Shown piece after piece: positions 1 to 7,934 of a stretch of DNA of 10,859 bases (position 1 is its first letter; each line of letters begins with the position of its first letter). The stretch is from positions 1 through 10,859 of the forward strand of contig JALQPE010001514.1 of the NCBI GenBank assembly GCA_030407315.1, in the 5' to 3' direction. The stretch comes from Asparagopsis taxiformis. Its lineage: Eukaryota > Rhodophyta > Florideophyceae > Bonnemaisoniales > Bonnemaisoniaceae. Position numbers and translations under genes: made by a program. The notes beneath the pieces were generated by a model that was not told the origin of the DNA, made no database searches, and saw only the letters and a program-made list of their open reading frames with translations.

Positions 1-807
1 GTACATCGCCAGATCGAGGTGCACGAGCGTCTGTTGTCCGGCCCGGCCTAACCATGGTTGCGGATACCGGCGACCTGCCCTCCTTGACCGTCAGGACGGC
101 GTCTTGTGGTCCTCGGCGGCGATCACCGGCTCGACCGTCTGCTCGATGTCGTCGAGTTCGAAACCGAGGCCCCGGGCAACGAGCGCCACGGGATTCCCGC
201 ATTCCGATGTGGCCGAACTTGCCGGTCGCGAGCTGCTTCTTGAACTCGCCCGGCGGTCAGGCCGGCACCGACCTTCTTCTGCAGCGGCAGACGAGACGCG
301 TCGCCGCATCGACGACCCGGTGCACTTGACCGACTGCACGTCGAAGGCGACGGCCGACGCGATCACGGCCGCGAGGTCCATCGCGAAGCCGGGATTGACG
401 CCCGTTCCCAGCACCGAACAGCCGCCGGCCTTGGCGCCGCATCGATCCGTTCGGCCAGTTCGCCGTGCCTGCAGGTCCGGAACGAGCAGCTCCTCCGACG
501 AGGACACGACGTTGACCCCGGCCCGGGCCGCGGTCTCGAGCTGCTCCACGATCGCCGGGATGAAGCTCGACGTGCAGTGGATCACGGCGTCGGGCTTCAG
601 CGGGGTCAGCGCCGCCTCGGCGTCGGCCTCGACGCTCACGCCGATCGCCTCCTGCTCGAGCAACTCGCCGACGTCGCGACCGGCCTTGTCGGGATCGACG
701 TCGATCGCGCCGACCAGCTGCAACGTCGACTTCGTCGTGACGAGGCGCGCCGCGGCGAGACCGATGGGACCGAGCCCGTACGAGACGATGCGGAGTGCGG
801 AACTCAT
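1..807 (-). CDS. 2,4-diaminopentanoate dehydrogenase / DapB-like oxidoreductase, partial and frameshifted
   Basis: Probable NAD(P)-dependent oxidoreductase of the dihydrodipicolinate-reductase-like / 2,4-diaminopentanoate dehydrogenase group. The chosen ATG (complement of 805-807) opens a clean Rossmann fold: the first residues read [17 protein letters not shown], with the glycine-rich dinucleotide loop, then an acidic residue in [10 protein letters not shown] that ends strand 2. Later come [18 protein letters not shown] and the family-typical [12 protein letters not shown], and near the C-terminus a [18 protein letters not shown] stretch. The frame changes several times: a compensating pair near 425-475 (the middle frame gives [10 protein letters not shown]), then again near 300, near 170-215 and near 75-95. 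After the last change the sequence reads VKEG, then VAGIRNHG, and on to LVHLDLAMY at the left edge, so the gene continues outside the window. It lies 77 bp after pdxT on the same strand. The exact substrate cannot be read from sequence; family confidence is good, substrate confidence low. Confidence 0.72.
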
Positions 808-852
808 GGGCCGCCACACGGTAGCGTCAACGGGAGGGGTTGCACGCCCTTT

Positions 853-873
853 GGCCCGACCAGGCTCGGGGCC
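853..873 (-). other. Hairpin between pdxT and the downstream dehydrogenase gene
   Basis: A 7-bp GC-rich stem (GGCCCGA at 853-859 against TCGGGGCC at 866-873, one bulged base) closes a 6-base loop in the 77-bp gap between the two minus-strand genes. No T-run follows it on the minus strand, so it is not a standard intrinsic terminator. It could reduce read-through or stabilise an mRNA end, but in DNA this GC-rich it may also be chance. Confidence 0.25.
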
Positions 874-884
874 TCCCGCGCACG

Positions 885-1536
885 TCAGCCGGCGATCTCG
901 GTGGCATTCTCCGACCCGGCCGGCACGACCCGTGCCGGGCCCCGCGCCGCCGCACCGTCGCCGCCAACCATCCGAACGAACAGCTCGGTGACCGGGTGAT
1001 CCGGCGTCAGCTCGGGATGGAACGCCGCGGCGAGGATCGGCCCGCGCCGGACCAGCACCGGGTCGTCGCCGCGCCGCGCCAGCACCTCGCAATCGGACGT
1101 GACCGCGGTGATCCGGGGCGCGCGGATGAACGTGCCCGTCATCGCCGCGGGCAGTTGTTCGCCAGCGGCTTCGCACCGCAGCCCGAACGTGCCCGAGTGC
1201 AGCTGCCGGCCATAGCCGTTGCGCACGACCCGAATCGGCAGCAGTCCGTAGCTGCGCTGCTCCGGCTCGACACTCTCGGCGAGCAGGATCATGCCCGCGC
1301 ACGTCGCAACACGGGGATGCCGGAGTCCAGCACCGTTCCCAGCGGTTCGAACAGTCCTCGACGCCGAGCAACCGCAGCATCGTCGAACTCTCACCACCCG
1401 GCAGCACCAACCCGTCCAAGCCGGCCAGCGCCGCCGCGTCGCGCACGAGCCGGGTCTGCAGACCGGCGCGCCGCAGCGCGGCGTCGTGCTTGGCGAAGTC
1501 GCCCTGGAGCGCAAGAATGCCCACGGTCCTGGTCAT
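885..1536 (-). CDS. pdxT: Pyridoxal 5'-phosphate synthase glutaminase subunit PdxT (two frameshifts)
   Basis: Class I glutamine amidotransferase that hydrolyses glutamine and passes ammonia to PdxS in DXP-independent vitamin B6 synthesis; cytosolic. The start (complement of 1534-1536) gives [17 protein letters not shown], the usual PdxT N-terminus, followed by [18 protein letters not shown], the glycine-rich oxyanion-hole region. The nucleophile cysteine is in [11 protein letters not shown], and the catalytic His-Glu pair is in [12 protein letters not shown] near the C-terminus. Two single-base losses break the frame: near 1353 (adding one C restores GVED followed by LFEPLG) and near 1313 (adding one base restores IPVFATCAGM). 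Corrected length is about 217 residues, slightly longer than the usual 190-200, with a short Ala/Gly-rich tail. It begins about 40 bp after pdxS, the standard pdxST order. All catalytic residues are present, so the gene is probably functional and the breaks are sequence errors. Confidence 0.93.
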
Positions 1537-1576
1537 GTTCGTTTCGGTGCACCAACGAAGTTCTCGGTCGACCGAC

Positions 1577-2494
1577 TCAGATCCCCCGACTCGCGAGCCG
1601 CTCGTCGGCGGCCAACGTATCGATGTTGATTCCGACCATCGGTTCTCCGAGACCCTTGCTGACCTCGACGAGCACCTTCGGGTCCTCGAAGTGGGTCACC
1701 GCGCGCACGATCGCCTTCGCCCGCAGCGCCGGATCGCCGGACTTGAAGATGCCCGAGCCGACGAACACGGCCTCGGCACCGAGCTGCATCATCAGCGACG
1801 CATCGGCGGGGGGTCGCGACGCCGCCCGCCGAGAAGTTGGGCACGGGCAGCTTCTGGCACTCGGCGACCCAGGCGACGAGTTCGGCGGGCACGCGGTACT
1901 CCACGGCCTTCTTCTCGAGGACCTTCTCGTCCTGGCCGCGCAGCTCGCGGATCTGCGTCCACAGCGTGCGCATGTGGCGCACGGCTTCGACGACGTTGCC
2001 GGTGCCGGCTTCGCCCTTGGTGCGGATCATCGCGCGCCCTCGTGGATCCGCCGCAGCGCTTCGCCGAGGTCACGGCAGCCGCACACGAACGGCGTCTTGA
2101 ACGGACGCTTGTCGACGTGGAAGTGTTCATCCGCGGGCGTCAGCACCTCGCTCTCGTCGATGCAGTCGACCTCCATCGCCTCGAGCATCTGCGCTTCGAC
2201 GAAGTGACCGATACGCACCTTGGCCATGACCGGGATGTTCACCGCCTTCTGGATGCCGGCGATCATCTCGGGGTCGCTCGCGCGCGCGACGCCCCCGTCC
2301 TTGCGGATGTCGGCGGGCACGCGCTCGAGTGCCATCACGGCGCAGGCACCGGCGTCTTCGGCGATGCGCGCCTGTTCGGCGTCGACGACGTCCATGATGA
2401 CGCCGCCCTTGAGCTGCTCACAGAAACCGATTTGTGCTGACGACTTCTTCGGCAGTGAAGCGGGACCGGAACGGGGAGGGTGGTTACTGGCCAT
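1577..2494 (-). CDS. pdxS: Pyridoxal 5'-phosphate synthase lyase subunit PdxS (two frameshifts)
   Basis: TIM-barrel synthase that builds PLP from ribose 5-phosphate, glyceraldehyde 3-phosphate and ammonia supplied by PdxT; it forms a dodecameric core. Identity is beyond doubt. [15 protein letters not shown] carries the conserved aspartate; [15 protein letters not shown] carries the lysine that binds ribose phosphate; [11 protein letters not shown] and [15 protein letters not shown] follow; [10 protein letters not shown] carries the second lysine; [10 protein letters not shown] and [11 protein letters not shown] form the phosphate-binding end. The frame is lost twice: near 2033 (one missing C between HEGAR and MIRTKGE) and at 1808-1813, where a run of six G on the plus strand should be five. 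Corrected length is about 305 residues, normal for the family. The ATG at the complement of 2492-2494 gives an N-terminus of usual size, although no clear Shine-Dalgarno precedes it. It sits 45 bp after the regulator gene and about 40 bp before pdxT. Confidence 0.96.
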
Positions 2495-2539
2495 GGTTGG
2501 CGGGGGTTGAGGTCGGTCGGGTTTCGTTGGGAGGTAGGT

Positions 2540-4075
2540 TCACAGAAAGGGCGTCGCCACCGGGTCGGCGGCGATCTCGCGGGCACATTCGCCGAGCACG
2601 GCGATACCGGCGTGATCTGGTCGCTGTCGGCACGCGTCAGTGACAGGCGCACACCGGACGACGGCCGGTCGAACGGGTCGAAGGCGCGCCCGGGAACAGT
2701 CGTACGCCGCGCTCGTTGCAGAGTTCGGCGAGGCGGTCGCCCTGGCCGGCGCGCGGCATGTCGAGCCAGGCGAGGTAGCCGCCGTCGGGTGAGGTGACGC
2801 GACAACCGTCGGGCAGTTCGCGTTCGCAGGCCGCATGCAGCGTGGCATGGCGACGTCTTAGTTCGGCGCGCAGCTCGTCGAGGTAGCGGTCGAAGGCACC
2901 GCTGGCGAAGAACTGCACGAGTGCGGCCTGTAGCAGCGGGCTGGTCTCGAGATCGACGAAGCGCTTCACCGCCGCCATCGGCTGGAGCACTTCCGCGGTG
3001 CCGATCGCCCCAGCCGATACGCAGCGCGGGGAACAGCTCCTTGCTCGCGCTGCCCACGGTGACCGTGAGCCCGCGCGGATCGAGCGATCGAAGACTCGGC
3101 AGCGCTTCGCCGCGAAAACGCAGCGACTGCTGATACTCGTCCTCCACGACCGGCACGTCCGTCGCCGCGACGACGTCCATGAGCTGCGCCGCTGCGCGAG
3201 ATCGAGCGTGCGGCCGGTCGGGTTGTGGAACGTCGGCATCAGGTAGACCAGCCGCGCTCGCGAGTGCTGCAGCACGCGCGCCAGCTGTTCGAGGTCGAGG
3301 CCATCCGCACGGAAAGGCACGGCGACGGTCTCGAGACCATGCGCCTCGAGCAGACCAAACATCTGGTGGTAGGACGGTGCCGTGACGACGACCGCATCGC
3401 CCGGCGCGCAGAACGTGCGCAACGCCAGATCGAGCCCCTGCTGGGCCCCGCCGGTGATCAACACGTCGTCGACCGTGACCGTGGGGTCGGTCGCCCGCGC
3501 CGCCCGACGAACGCGGCCCGCAGCTCCTCGAGCCCGTAGGCCGACAGCCCGTAGCCGAGCAACTCGGGGCCGTGTCGGAGCAGGACGGCGTCCATCGCGG
3601 CGCGCCACTCCGCGACCGGGAAGCGATCGCTGTCGGGGGCGAGCTCCGCGAAGTTCGCGACCAGCGGCTGGCCCGCGGCGAGTTCGGGCGCACCAGGCAT
3701 CTCGAGCGTGCGACGCAGCGCCGCGGTCGCGAAGGGGCTCAGCGGCCGGCGCTCGCCGGTCGTCCCGGCGGCGGCTGCCACTGCCGCGCGAACCACTCGC
3801 CGACGCCGCGTCCTCGCGTGCCTCACCGCCTTCGCCCAGGACGATCGTGCGCGCCCGACCGTCGCCTCGACCAGCCCGAGCCGCGCGAGCTCGCGATATG
3901 CGTCCTGCACCGTCGCCCGGGTCACGCCACACCCACTGGCAACCTCACGAATCGTGGGCAGCCGGTCGCCGCGCGGGATCCGACCGAGCTCGATCGCCCG
4001 CGCGAAGAACGCGCTAATCTGAGCCGTGAGCGGCATCGTGGCCGCCCGGTCGAGTTCGGGGAGAACGGATCGCAT
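2540..4075 (-). CDS. pdxR: MocR/PdxR-family transcriptional regulator (GntR HTH plus aminotransferase-like domain), frameshifted
   Basis: PLP-sensing regulator: an N-terminal GntR-type winged helix fused to a fold-type I aminotransferase-like domain that binds PLP. The start at the complement of 4073-4075 gives MRSVLPELDRA. The DNA-binding domain (about residues 15-80) shows GDRLPTIREVASGCGVTRATVQDAYRELARLGLVEA, typical GntR spacing, though longer than I quote elsewhere only by necessity of the helix pair. The aminotransferase part shows LITGGAQQGLDLAL, APSYHQMFGLLEAHG, YLMPTFHNPTGRTL, VVEDEYQQSLRF and GSASKELFPALRIGW, which includes the PLP-binding lysine. The C-terminus reads SGVRLSLTRAD and, after a shift, IAVLGECAREIAADPVATPFL. 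Frame changes occur near 3500, 3195, 3010, 2685 and 2620, possibly also near 3800. Corrected length is about 510 residues, as expected. It is co-oriented with pdxS 45 bp downstream, whereas characterised pdxR genes are usually divergent from pdxST. The pdx-specific role is inferred from position. Confidence 0.88.
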
Positions 4076-4097
4076 GGGACTGATCGAACGAGTGGGA

Positions 4098-4125
4098 AGG
4101 GTACGAGCCAAGCTTGTCCGGTCAA
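4098..4125 (-). promoter_or_regulatory. Candidate sigma-70-type promoter for the pdxR-pdxS-pdxT operon
   Basis: On the minus strand, TTGACC (complement of 4120-4125) is followed after 16 bases by TACCCT (complement of 4098-4103). This resembles -35 and -10 boxes and would place the transcript start a few bases before the ATG at 4075, giving a very short leader. It lies inside the only AT-richer patch upstream of the regulator. Pattern reading only; no measured start site. Confidence 0.35.
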
Positions 4126-4141
4126 TTGGGACAATTTGTCT
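4114..4141. promoter_or_regulatory. Overlapping inverted repeats, candidate operator upstream of pdxR
   Basis: TTGTCC (4114-4119) and GGACAA (4129-4134) form a 6-bp inverted repeat around a 9-base spacer. GACAA-T-TTGTC (4130-4140) is a perfect palindrome that shares the middle half-site. Three TTGTC half-sites in 28 bases, overlapping the candidate -35 box, look like an operator for a dimeric regulator, plausibly the adjacent MocR/PdxR protein acting on its own operon. The link to that protein is inference from position. Confidence 0.4.
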
Positions 4142-4289
4142 TCCCAGCCGTTTCCCGGCCCGGAGCGGCGCCCGGGCCCACACCGACTTGAGGGCGGGCG
4201 CCGAGTTGTCTCACGCCGAATGGCCGCTGCCACGGCATCGACCGCCTCCCGACCGCTGCGATCTTCGACAGTGTCTCACGTTTCGTCCG

Positions 4290-5315
4290 ATGATCGGAGC
4301 CTCGGGGGAGCACCGTGGAGAACACACAACACAATGGCTGGTAATCGGTTGTGCAGGCCTGACTGGGCTCGTCGCAATCGTCGTTCCCAATCTCGACCAG
4401 CGTGACCCGACGCCAATGCAGGTGTCCTCGGCCTTCGCCGACCGCTACGACCTGGCACCGCGGCCGGCCGCGCGCCTTCGAGCGGCCGCCGGGCTTCGAG
4501 CCGGTCCGACCTGCCGGGATGCGGTTCGATCCGATGCCAATCGGCGAGACCGCCGGCACGCGGCACGACGTACCCGATCGCACCGAATTGGTGATCGCGC
4601 TGGGTCAGCAGGCCCGGAGCCTCTGCGGCGACCGCCTCGCCGCAGGGTTCGCCGCGGCCGCGCCCGACTACGCCGCGTCGTTCCCGGAGTCCAAAGACCG
4701 CGACGCAATCGAACTGCGCATGCTCAATCGCGTCGACGCCGCGCTCATCGCCGGCAAACTATCGCCGCGTGAGCGGGCCGCCGGCGTCCGCGAGACCCCG
4801 CTCGGCCTCGAGCTCTGGGCCCTCGCCGTGGCGCCCGACTTCCCGGTCGACTCGCTGACCAGCACGGTCGTGCGCCAGGTCCTTACGGGCGAGATCAAGA
4901 ACTGGCAGCGCCTCGGCCACGACCGCGGCCCGCCGCCGTTGTCGTCGTGCCGTCGGGCCGCGACCAGACTCGCCGCGCCGCGCGCTCGCTCATCCTCGGT
5001 GACGCGTTCGCGCCCGAAGCCATCCGCGTCGCCGACGACCGCCACGTGCGAGACCAGCTTCTCCGCCACGAGGGCGCAATCGCGGTCGTCCGCGTGCCGT
5101 CGACCGCGCCGGTCGGGATGAAGCTCCTGCAGATCGACTGGAACCCGCCGACGCCCGAGGCGTTCGCTTACGGCAACTACCCCTACGGCGTGCCGCTCGC
5201 ACTCGTCACCTCGGCGCGGGTCGACGGCGGCGTGCAGGCGTTCCTCGACTACGCCCGCTCCGAGGACGGCCGCGAGGCGTTCGGCAACCACGTGCTGTTG
5301 CCGGTCCGGCGGTAG
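4290..5315 (+). CDS. PstS-like periplasmic substrate-binding domain protein with N-terminal membrane segment, frameshifted
   Basis: Bacterial solute-binding protein of the phosphate-binding PstS-like superfamily, exported or membrane-anchored. A hydrophobic segment QWLVIGCAGLTGLVAIVV near the N-terminus acts as signal peptide or anchor. The binding domain shows ALAVAPDFPVDSLTSTVVRQVLTGEIKNWQ, the family's hinge-and-strand signature, then VVVVPSGRDQTRRAARSLI, in the place of the ligand-binding Ser-Gly-Thr-Arg stretch, then GAIAVVRVPS, YGNYPYGVPLALVTS and FLDYARSEDGREAF. Frame changes fall near 4480 and near 4935. Two starts are possible: the ATG at 4290, in frame with the membrane segment, or GTG at 4315, preceded by GGGGGAG but needing one more indel near 4330. 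Corrected length is about 330-340 residues. No pstABC genes are beside it, so it is an orphan; phosphate as the ligand is not shown. It is divergent from pdxR and convergent with the coiled-coil gene. Confidence 0.75.
4304..4317 (+). promoter_or_regulatory. Shine-Dalgarno-like site before an alternative GTG start of the binding-protein gene
   Basis: GGGGGAG at 4304-4310 lies four bases before GTG at 4315-4317. It is the most convincing Shine-Dalgarno-like site I noticed in the window. It favours the GTG as the true start (VENTQH...), which then requires a one-base indel near 4330 to enter the frame of the membrane segment. Confidence 0.4.
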
Positions 5316-5336
5316 CGGGCGCGGCGCCAGAGCGAC

Positions 5337-6141
5337 TCAGCTCCCGGCGACCGCACGCTCGGTCAGGTATTCGCCGACGTCTTCGAGCAGCGCTTCCGCG
5401 CTGATGGTCGGCGGCAGTGGCTCGGGCTCGACCACGAGATCGTTCTCCAGCACGCGCTGGCGGACGTCGAGACGGTTCTTGAGGTCATCCAGCATGGCGC
5501 GGGCCTCGGAGAGCGCCGTCGCATCCAGATCCAGCGTCGGCGAACGTGCTTCCAGCGCGTCGACCTGACGCTCTGGACGCGCAGCTGAGCGATCAGATCC
5601 TCGAGCTGCAGCTTCTCCGAGCGCACGGCATCGAGCTTCTCGCGGGCAGCCACCACGCTCTTCTGCTGGCGCTCGTGCAGGGCCCGCTTGCTGTCGAGCT
5701 GCGCCCGCTCGTTCTTCACGCGCTGGAAGGCACGCTTGAGGCGCAGCGCAACCCGATCGCGGGCGCCGGTCACCTGGTCCGGGCCACCGGCGAGGATCAC
5801 TACGCCATCCGCCGGCCGACGCACTGTCAGACGAGCAGGTCGGCGTCGCGCCGCAGCTGGCCTTCGGCTTTGGCGATCTTCACGGTCAGGGACTCGACCT
5901 CACGGCCAAGGTTCTCGAGGTCGACCTCGGCACGGGCGACCTCGCTCTTGCAGACCACGATCTGCGGCTCGATGGCCGCCACGAGCTCGGTCGCGCGTTC
6001 GATCTCGAACTCGATCGGCACCTGCTCCTGGATCTCGCCCTTGGCGAGCGTAAAGACGGTGGCAGCGTAGCTGGGGAAAACGAAAGCCAGCACGGCGGTG
6101 AGGGCCGAGACGGCGGCGAGGAGCTTCAGGGAGGTCTTCAT
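5337..6141 (-). CDS. Secreted or membrane-anchored coiled-coil protein, planctomycete type, frameshifted
   Basis: The ATG (complement of 6139-6141) starts MKTSLKLLAAVSALTAVLAFVF, a lysine followed by a hydrophobic stretch with an alanine-rich exit, so a signal peptide or N-terminal anchor. Then comes IQEQVPIEFEIERATELVAAI, followed by long heptad-like helices (AEVDLENLGREVESLTVKIAKAE; LKRAFQRVKNERAQLDSKRAL), rich in Lys, Arg, Glu and Gln, predicted coiled coil over most of the length. Frame changes near 5822 and near 5575 must be bridged. The last frame reads LDATALSEARAMLDDLKNRL and ends EYLTERAVAGS at a stop at 5337-5339. Corrected length is about 268 residues. From memory the segment after the signal resembles a family of conserved hypothetical planctomycete proteins; no enzymatic motif is visible. 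A structural or envelope role is a guess. It is tail-to-tail with the binding-protein gene, 21 bp between stops. Confidence 0.7.
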
Positions 6142-6541
6142 GGCGGTCGGTTCGGTTCGGGGGTGTTGGGGAGCGGTCGGCCGCGATTCGCGGTGCGACC
6201 TCCGACTCAGCCAGGGCGACCCGGAGACCTTTCGGGAAATGCCACGAATTGCCCTCGGCGGCCGAGCGGATCGCCCAGCAATCCCGTCGCCATCGCGCTA
6301 ATCTTCATGTCCTGAAGGACGTCAGGTGCCCGGTTGGCGATTCCGGTGAAAACTCGAAGCAGTTGGAAAGGCCCGTGCCGGCCCCGGGCTGTGGAAGTGC
6401 CGTTGTGCCAGTGCCGTCCCCACCGCCCCTGACCTCCTCCTCCCCCGGCAACCATGCAACTACCAGACAGCGTTCCACGCCCGAATCCGCCGAAGCGTTC
6501 TCGGACTGGCTCGGGCGCATGGATGAAGCGTCCACCAACTG
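6142..6541. other. Divergent intergenic region, no clear element
   Basis: About 400 bp between the start of the coiled-coil gene and the first intact codon of the sigma-factor gene. I see no tRNA, terminator, strong repeat or convincing promoter. The last 90 bp may encode the missing N-terminus of the sigma factor: ATG at 6454 or ATG at 6519 in other frames leads, with one indel near 6541, into its intact frame. Confidence 0.5.
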
Positions 6542-7183
6542 GTGATCGACTGGATCGTCTCGATGCTCGCGAAGTACCGCAGGTCGTACCAGCGGATCGT
6601 TGGTGCAGAGTCCGAGTTCAAAGACCTGTGCCAGGAGGTCTTTGCCACCACGTTCGACCGCTTCAACCTTCGCGGTGACGGCTGGGAGCCCCAGCTCAGC
6701 CACTACGTCAGCAAGGCCGGCGAACACTACTGCCTACGGCAAGTCACGCGACTCAAGCGTCAGCAGCCATCTGTTGGCCCGATCGAGGATCAGCCAGACC
6801 CGGACGTCGAGGACTATCGAGCCCCCGACGCGACGGTCGAGAGTCGCGAGTTCCAGCACTTGTTTCGCGCCACCCTGCAGGACAAGCACCTGAAACCGCG
6901 GGACCTCACGGTGATCTTCCTGAAGTACCGTGGCAAGAGTTCCCGCTGGATCGGGGAACGCATGGGCATGCGGACCGCCGCCGTCGACACGTGGTTTCAC
7001 CGCGCGAAGAAGAGCTTCCGTCACTGCTGGATCAAGCTTCACGGCGCCAAGTCGTGGAACGACTACTTTCCCGACGACGATCAGGGCCGCGACGGTTCCG
7101 GCGATCGGCAGGGAACTGACTTCACCAATGAACAGGACCGCGACCCTGGCAGTGATGGCCTTGAGCGCGGCATCGGAGATTGA
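6542..7183 (+). CDS. RNA polymerase sigma-70-family factor (ECF-like)
   Basis: Directs RNA polymerase to a specific promoter set. Region 2 is seen at about residues 20-45, with SEFKDLCQEVFATTFDRF, matching the conserved aspartate-rich helix of ECF sigma factors. Region 4 is at about residues 125-165, with LTVIFLKYRGKSSRWIGERM, then MRTAAVDTWFHRAKKSFR, a helix-turn-helix ending in the basic recognition helix. A 40-residue acidic, Gly/Asp-rich tail follows. The intact frame starts with GTG at 6542. A preceding stretch in another frame (FSDWLGRMDEASTNW, ATG at 6519) would join after one inserted base near 6541 and give a more usual N-terminus. It is the first gene of a three-gene operon; its stop at 7181-7183 lies two bases before the next ATG. 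It probably controls its own operon, but no promoter for it is visible. Confidence 0.8.
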   Translation: MIDWIVSMLAKYRRSYQRIVGAESEFKDLCQEVFATTFDRFNLRGDGWEPQLSHYVSKAGEHYCLRQVTRLKRQQPSVGPIEDQPDPDVEDYRAPDATVESREFQHLFRATLQDKHLKPRDLTVIFLKYRGKSSRWIGERMGMRTAAVDTWFHRAKKSFRHCWIKLHGAKSWNDYFPDDDQGRDGSGDRQGTDFTNEQDRDPGSDGLERGIGD

Positions 7184-7185
7184 TC

Positions 7186-7921
7186 ATGGCGACTAACAAC
7201 GACAGCCACGAAGCTCCTGAGCCGGCCGACCCCAATCAGCGTTTTGCGGATCGTCTGCACTCCTACTGCGACCTACCGCTCACCGAGGAAGACCTGGCGA
7301 TGTTGCCTGACGACATCCGACACCACGTCGCAAAAGACGACGAAGCCAGGCGCCGCGCGAAAGCGGCCATGTTGGACCGCGTGAACGCACGCACCTGCGC
7401 CGCGATCCGTGCCGATCGCGCGGCGAAGCAAGCCACCGAACGACTCGGGGCTCGAATGCTGCGGCGGCTGAAGGACGACGTCGCCGACGCGATCGCGTGG
7501 TGCAAGGAACTGTTCGACGGCACTCCGGCAGCCACTGCCATGAGCTGGCCGGACAGCACATATCCCTGATCGTCGAGGACGAGGAACAGGTCGAACACGA
7601 GTTCGAAGCGCAACTAGCAGAGGAGATCCAACGCACGGCGGAAGGCAAACTGCGGGTCACCTTGCAGGCGCCGATCACCGGGTTCCCGGTTGGATCGGCG
7701 CAAACGCCATGCTGTTCCTCGGTCCGGCACCGGACCCGACCTTGTGGCGCGGCACGTGGATCACGATGCCAACGCTCGCCAAGCCCGTAGGTGATGCCGC
7801 ACTGCTCGAGTACGAGTTCGAACTGACCGGCAACCAGGGCGACTTCGCGCCAGATGCCAGCGATGCGCCGGTTTCCCCGCGCACGATCCGCCAGATTCGA
7901 CTGTTTCCGCTGCGCGACTGA
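7186..7921 (+). CDS. Unrecognised protein between sigma factor and CHAT-NACHT gene, frameshifted
   Basis: I do not recognise a family. ATG at 7186 follows the sigma stop by two bases, so translation is likely coupled. The N-terminal part (about residues 15-60) reads RLHSYCDLPLTEEDLAMLP then DDIRHHVAKDDEARRRAKAA, a layout that recalls anti-sigma N-termini (a short turn, then a His-rich helix), but without the Cys-x-x-Cys of the zinc type. A basic, helical stretch follows (ATERLGARMLRRLKDD). Frame changes near 7530 and near 7690 lead to HISLIVEDEEQVEHEFEAQLAEEI, LRVTLQAPITGF and then AMLFLGPAPDPTLWRGTW, a beta-rich C-terminus ending RQIRLFPLRD. Corrected length is about 245 residues. No membrane segment is seen. 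It could be an anti-sigma factor or adaptor linking the sigma factor to the CHAT protein; this rests only on position and the weak N-terminal resemblance. Confidence 0.6.
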
Positions 7922-7934
7922 GGCGTCTGGCTGG

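Noticed and set aside
91..1536. A single 481-codon minus-strand open frame
   Set aside because: It is an accidental fusion: it reads the PdxT N-terminus, then out-of-frame PdxT sequence and the gap, then the dehydrogenase start. Two separate genes explain it better.
840..2207. A 455-codon plus-strand open frame opposite pdxT and pdxS
   Set aside because: Arg/Pro/Ala-rich shadow of the GC-rich minus-strand genes, with no recognisable domain.
3572..4405. Plus-strand open frame opposite the regulator
   Set aside because: Antisense shadow; the minus strand encodes clear GntR and aminotransferase motifs there.
5316..5343. Possible bidirectional terminator between the convergent genes
   Set aside because: Only a 4-bp GAGC/GCTC stem overlapping a stop codon, with no T-run.
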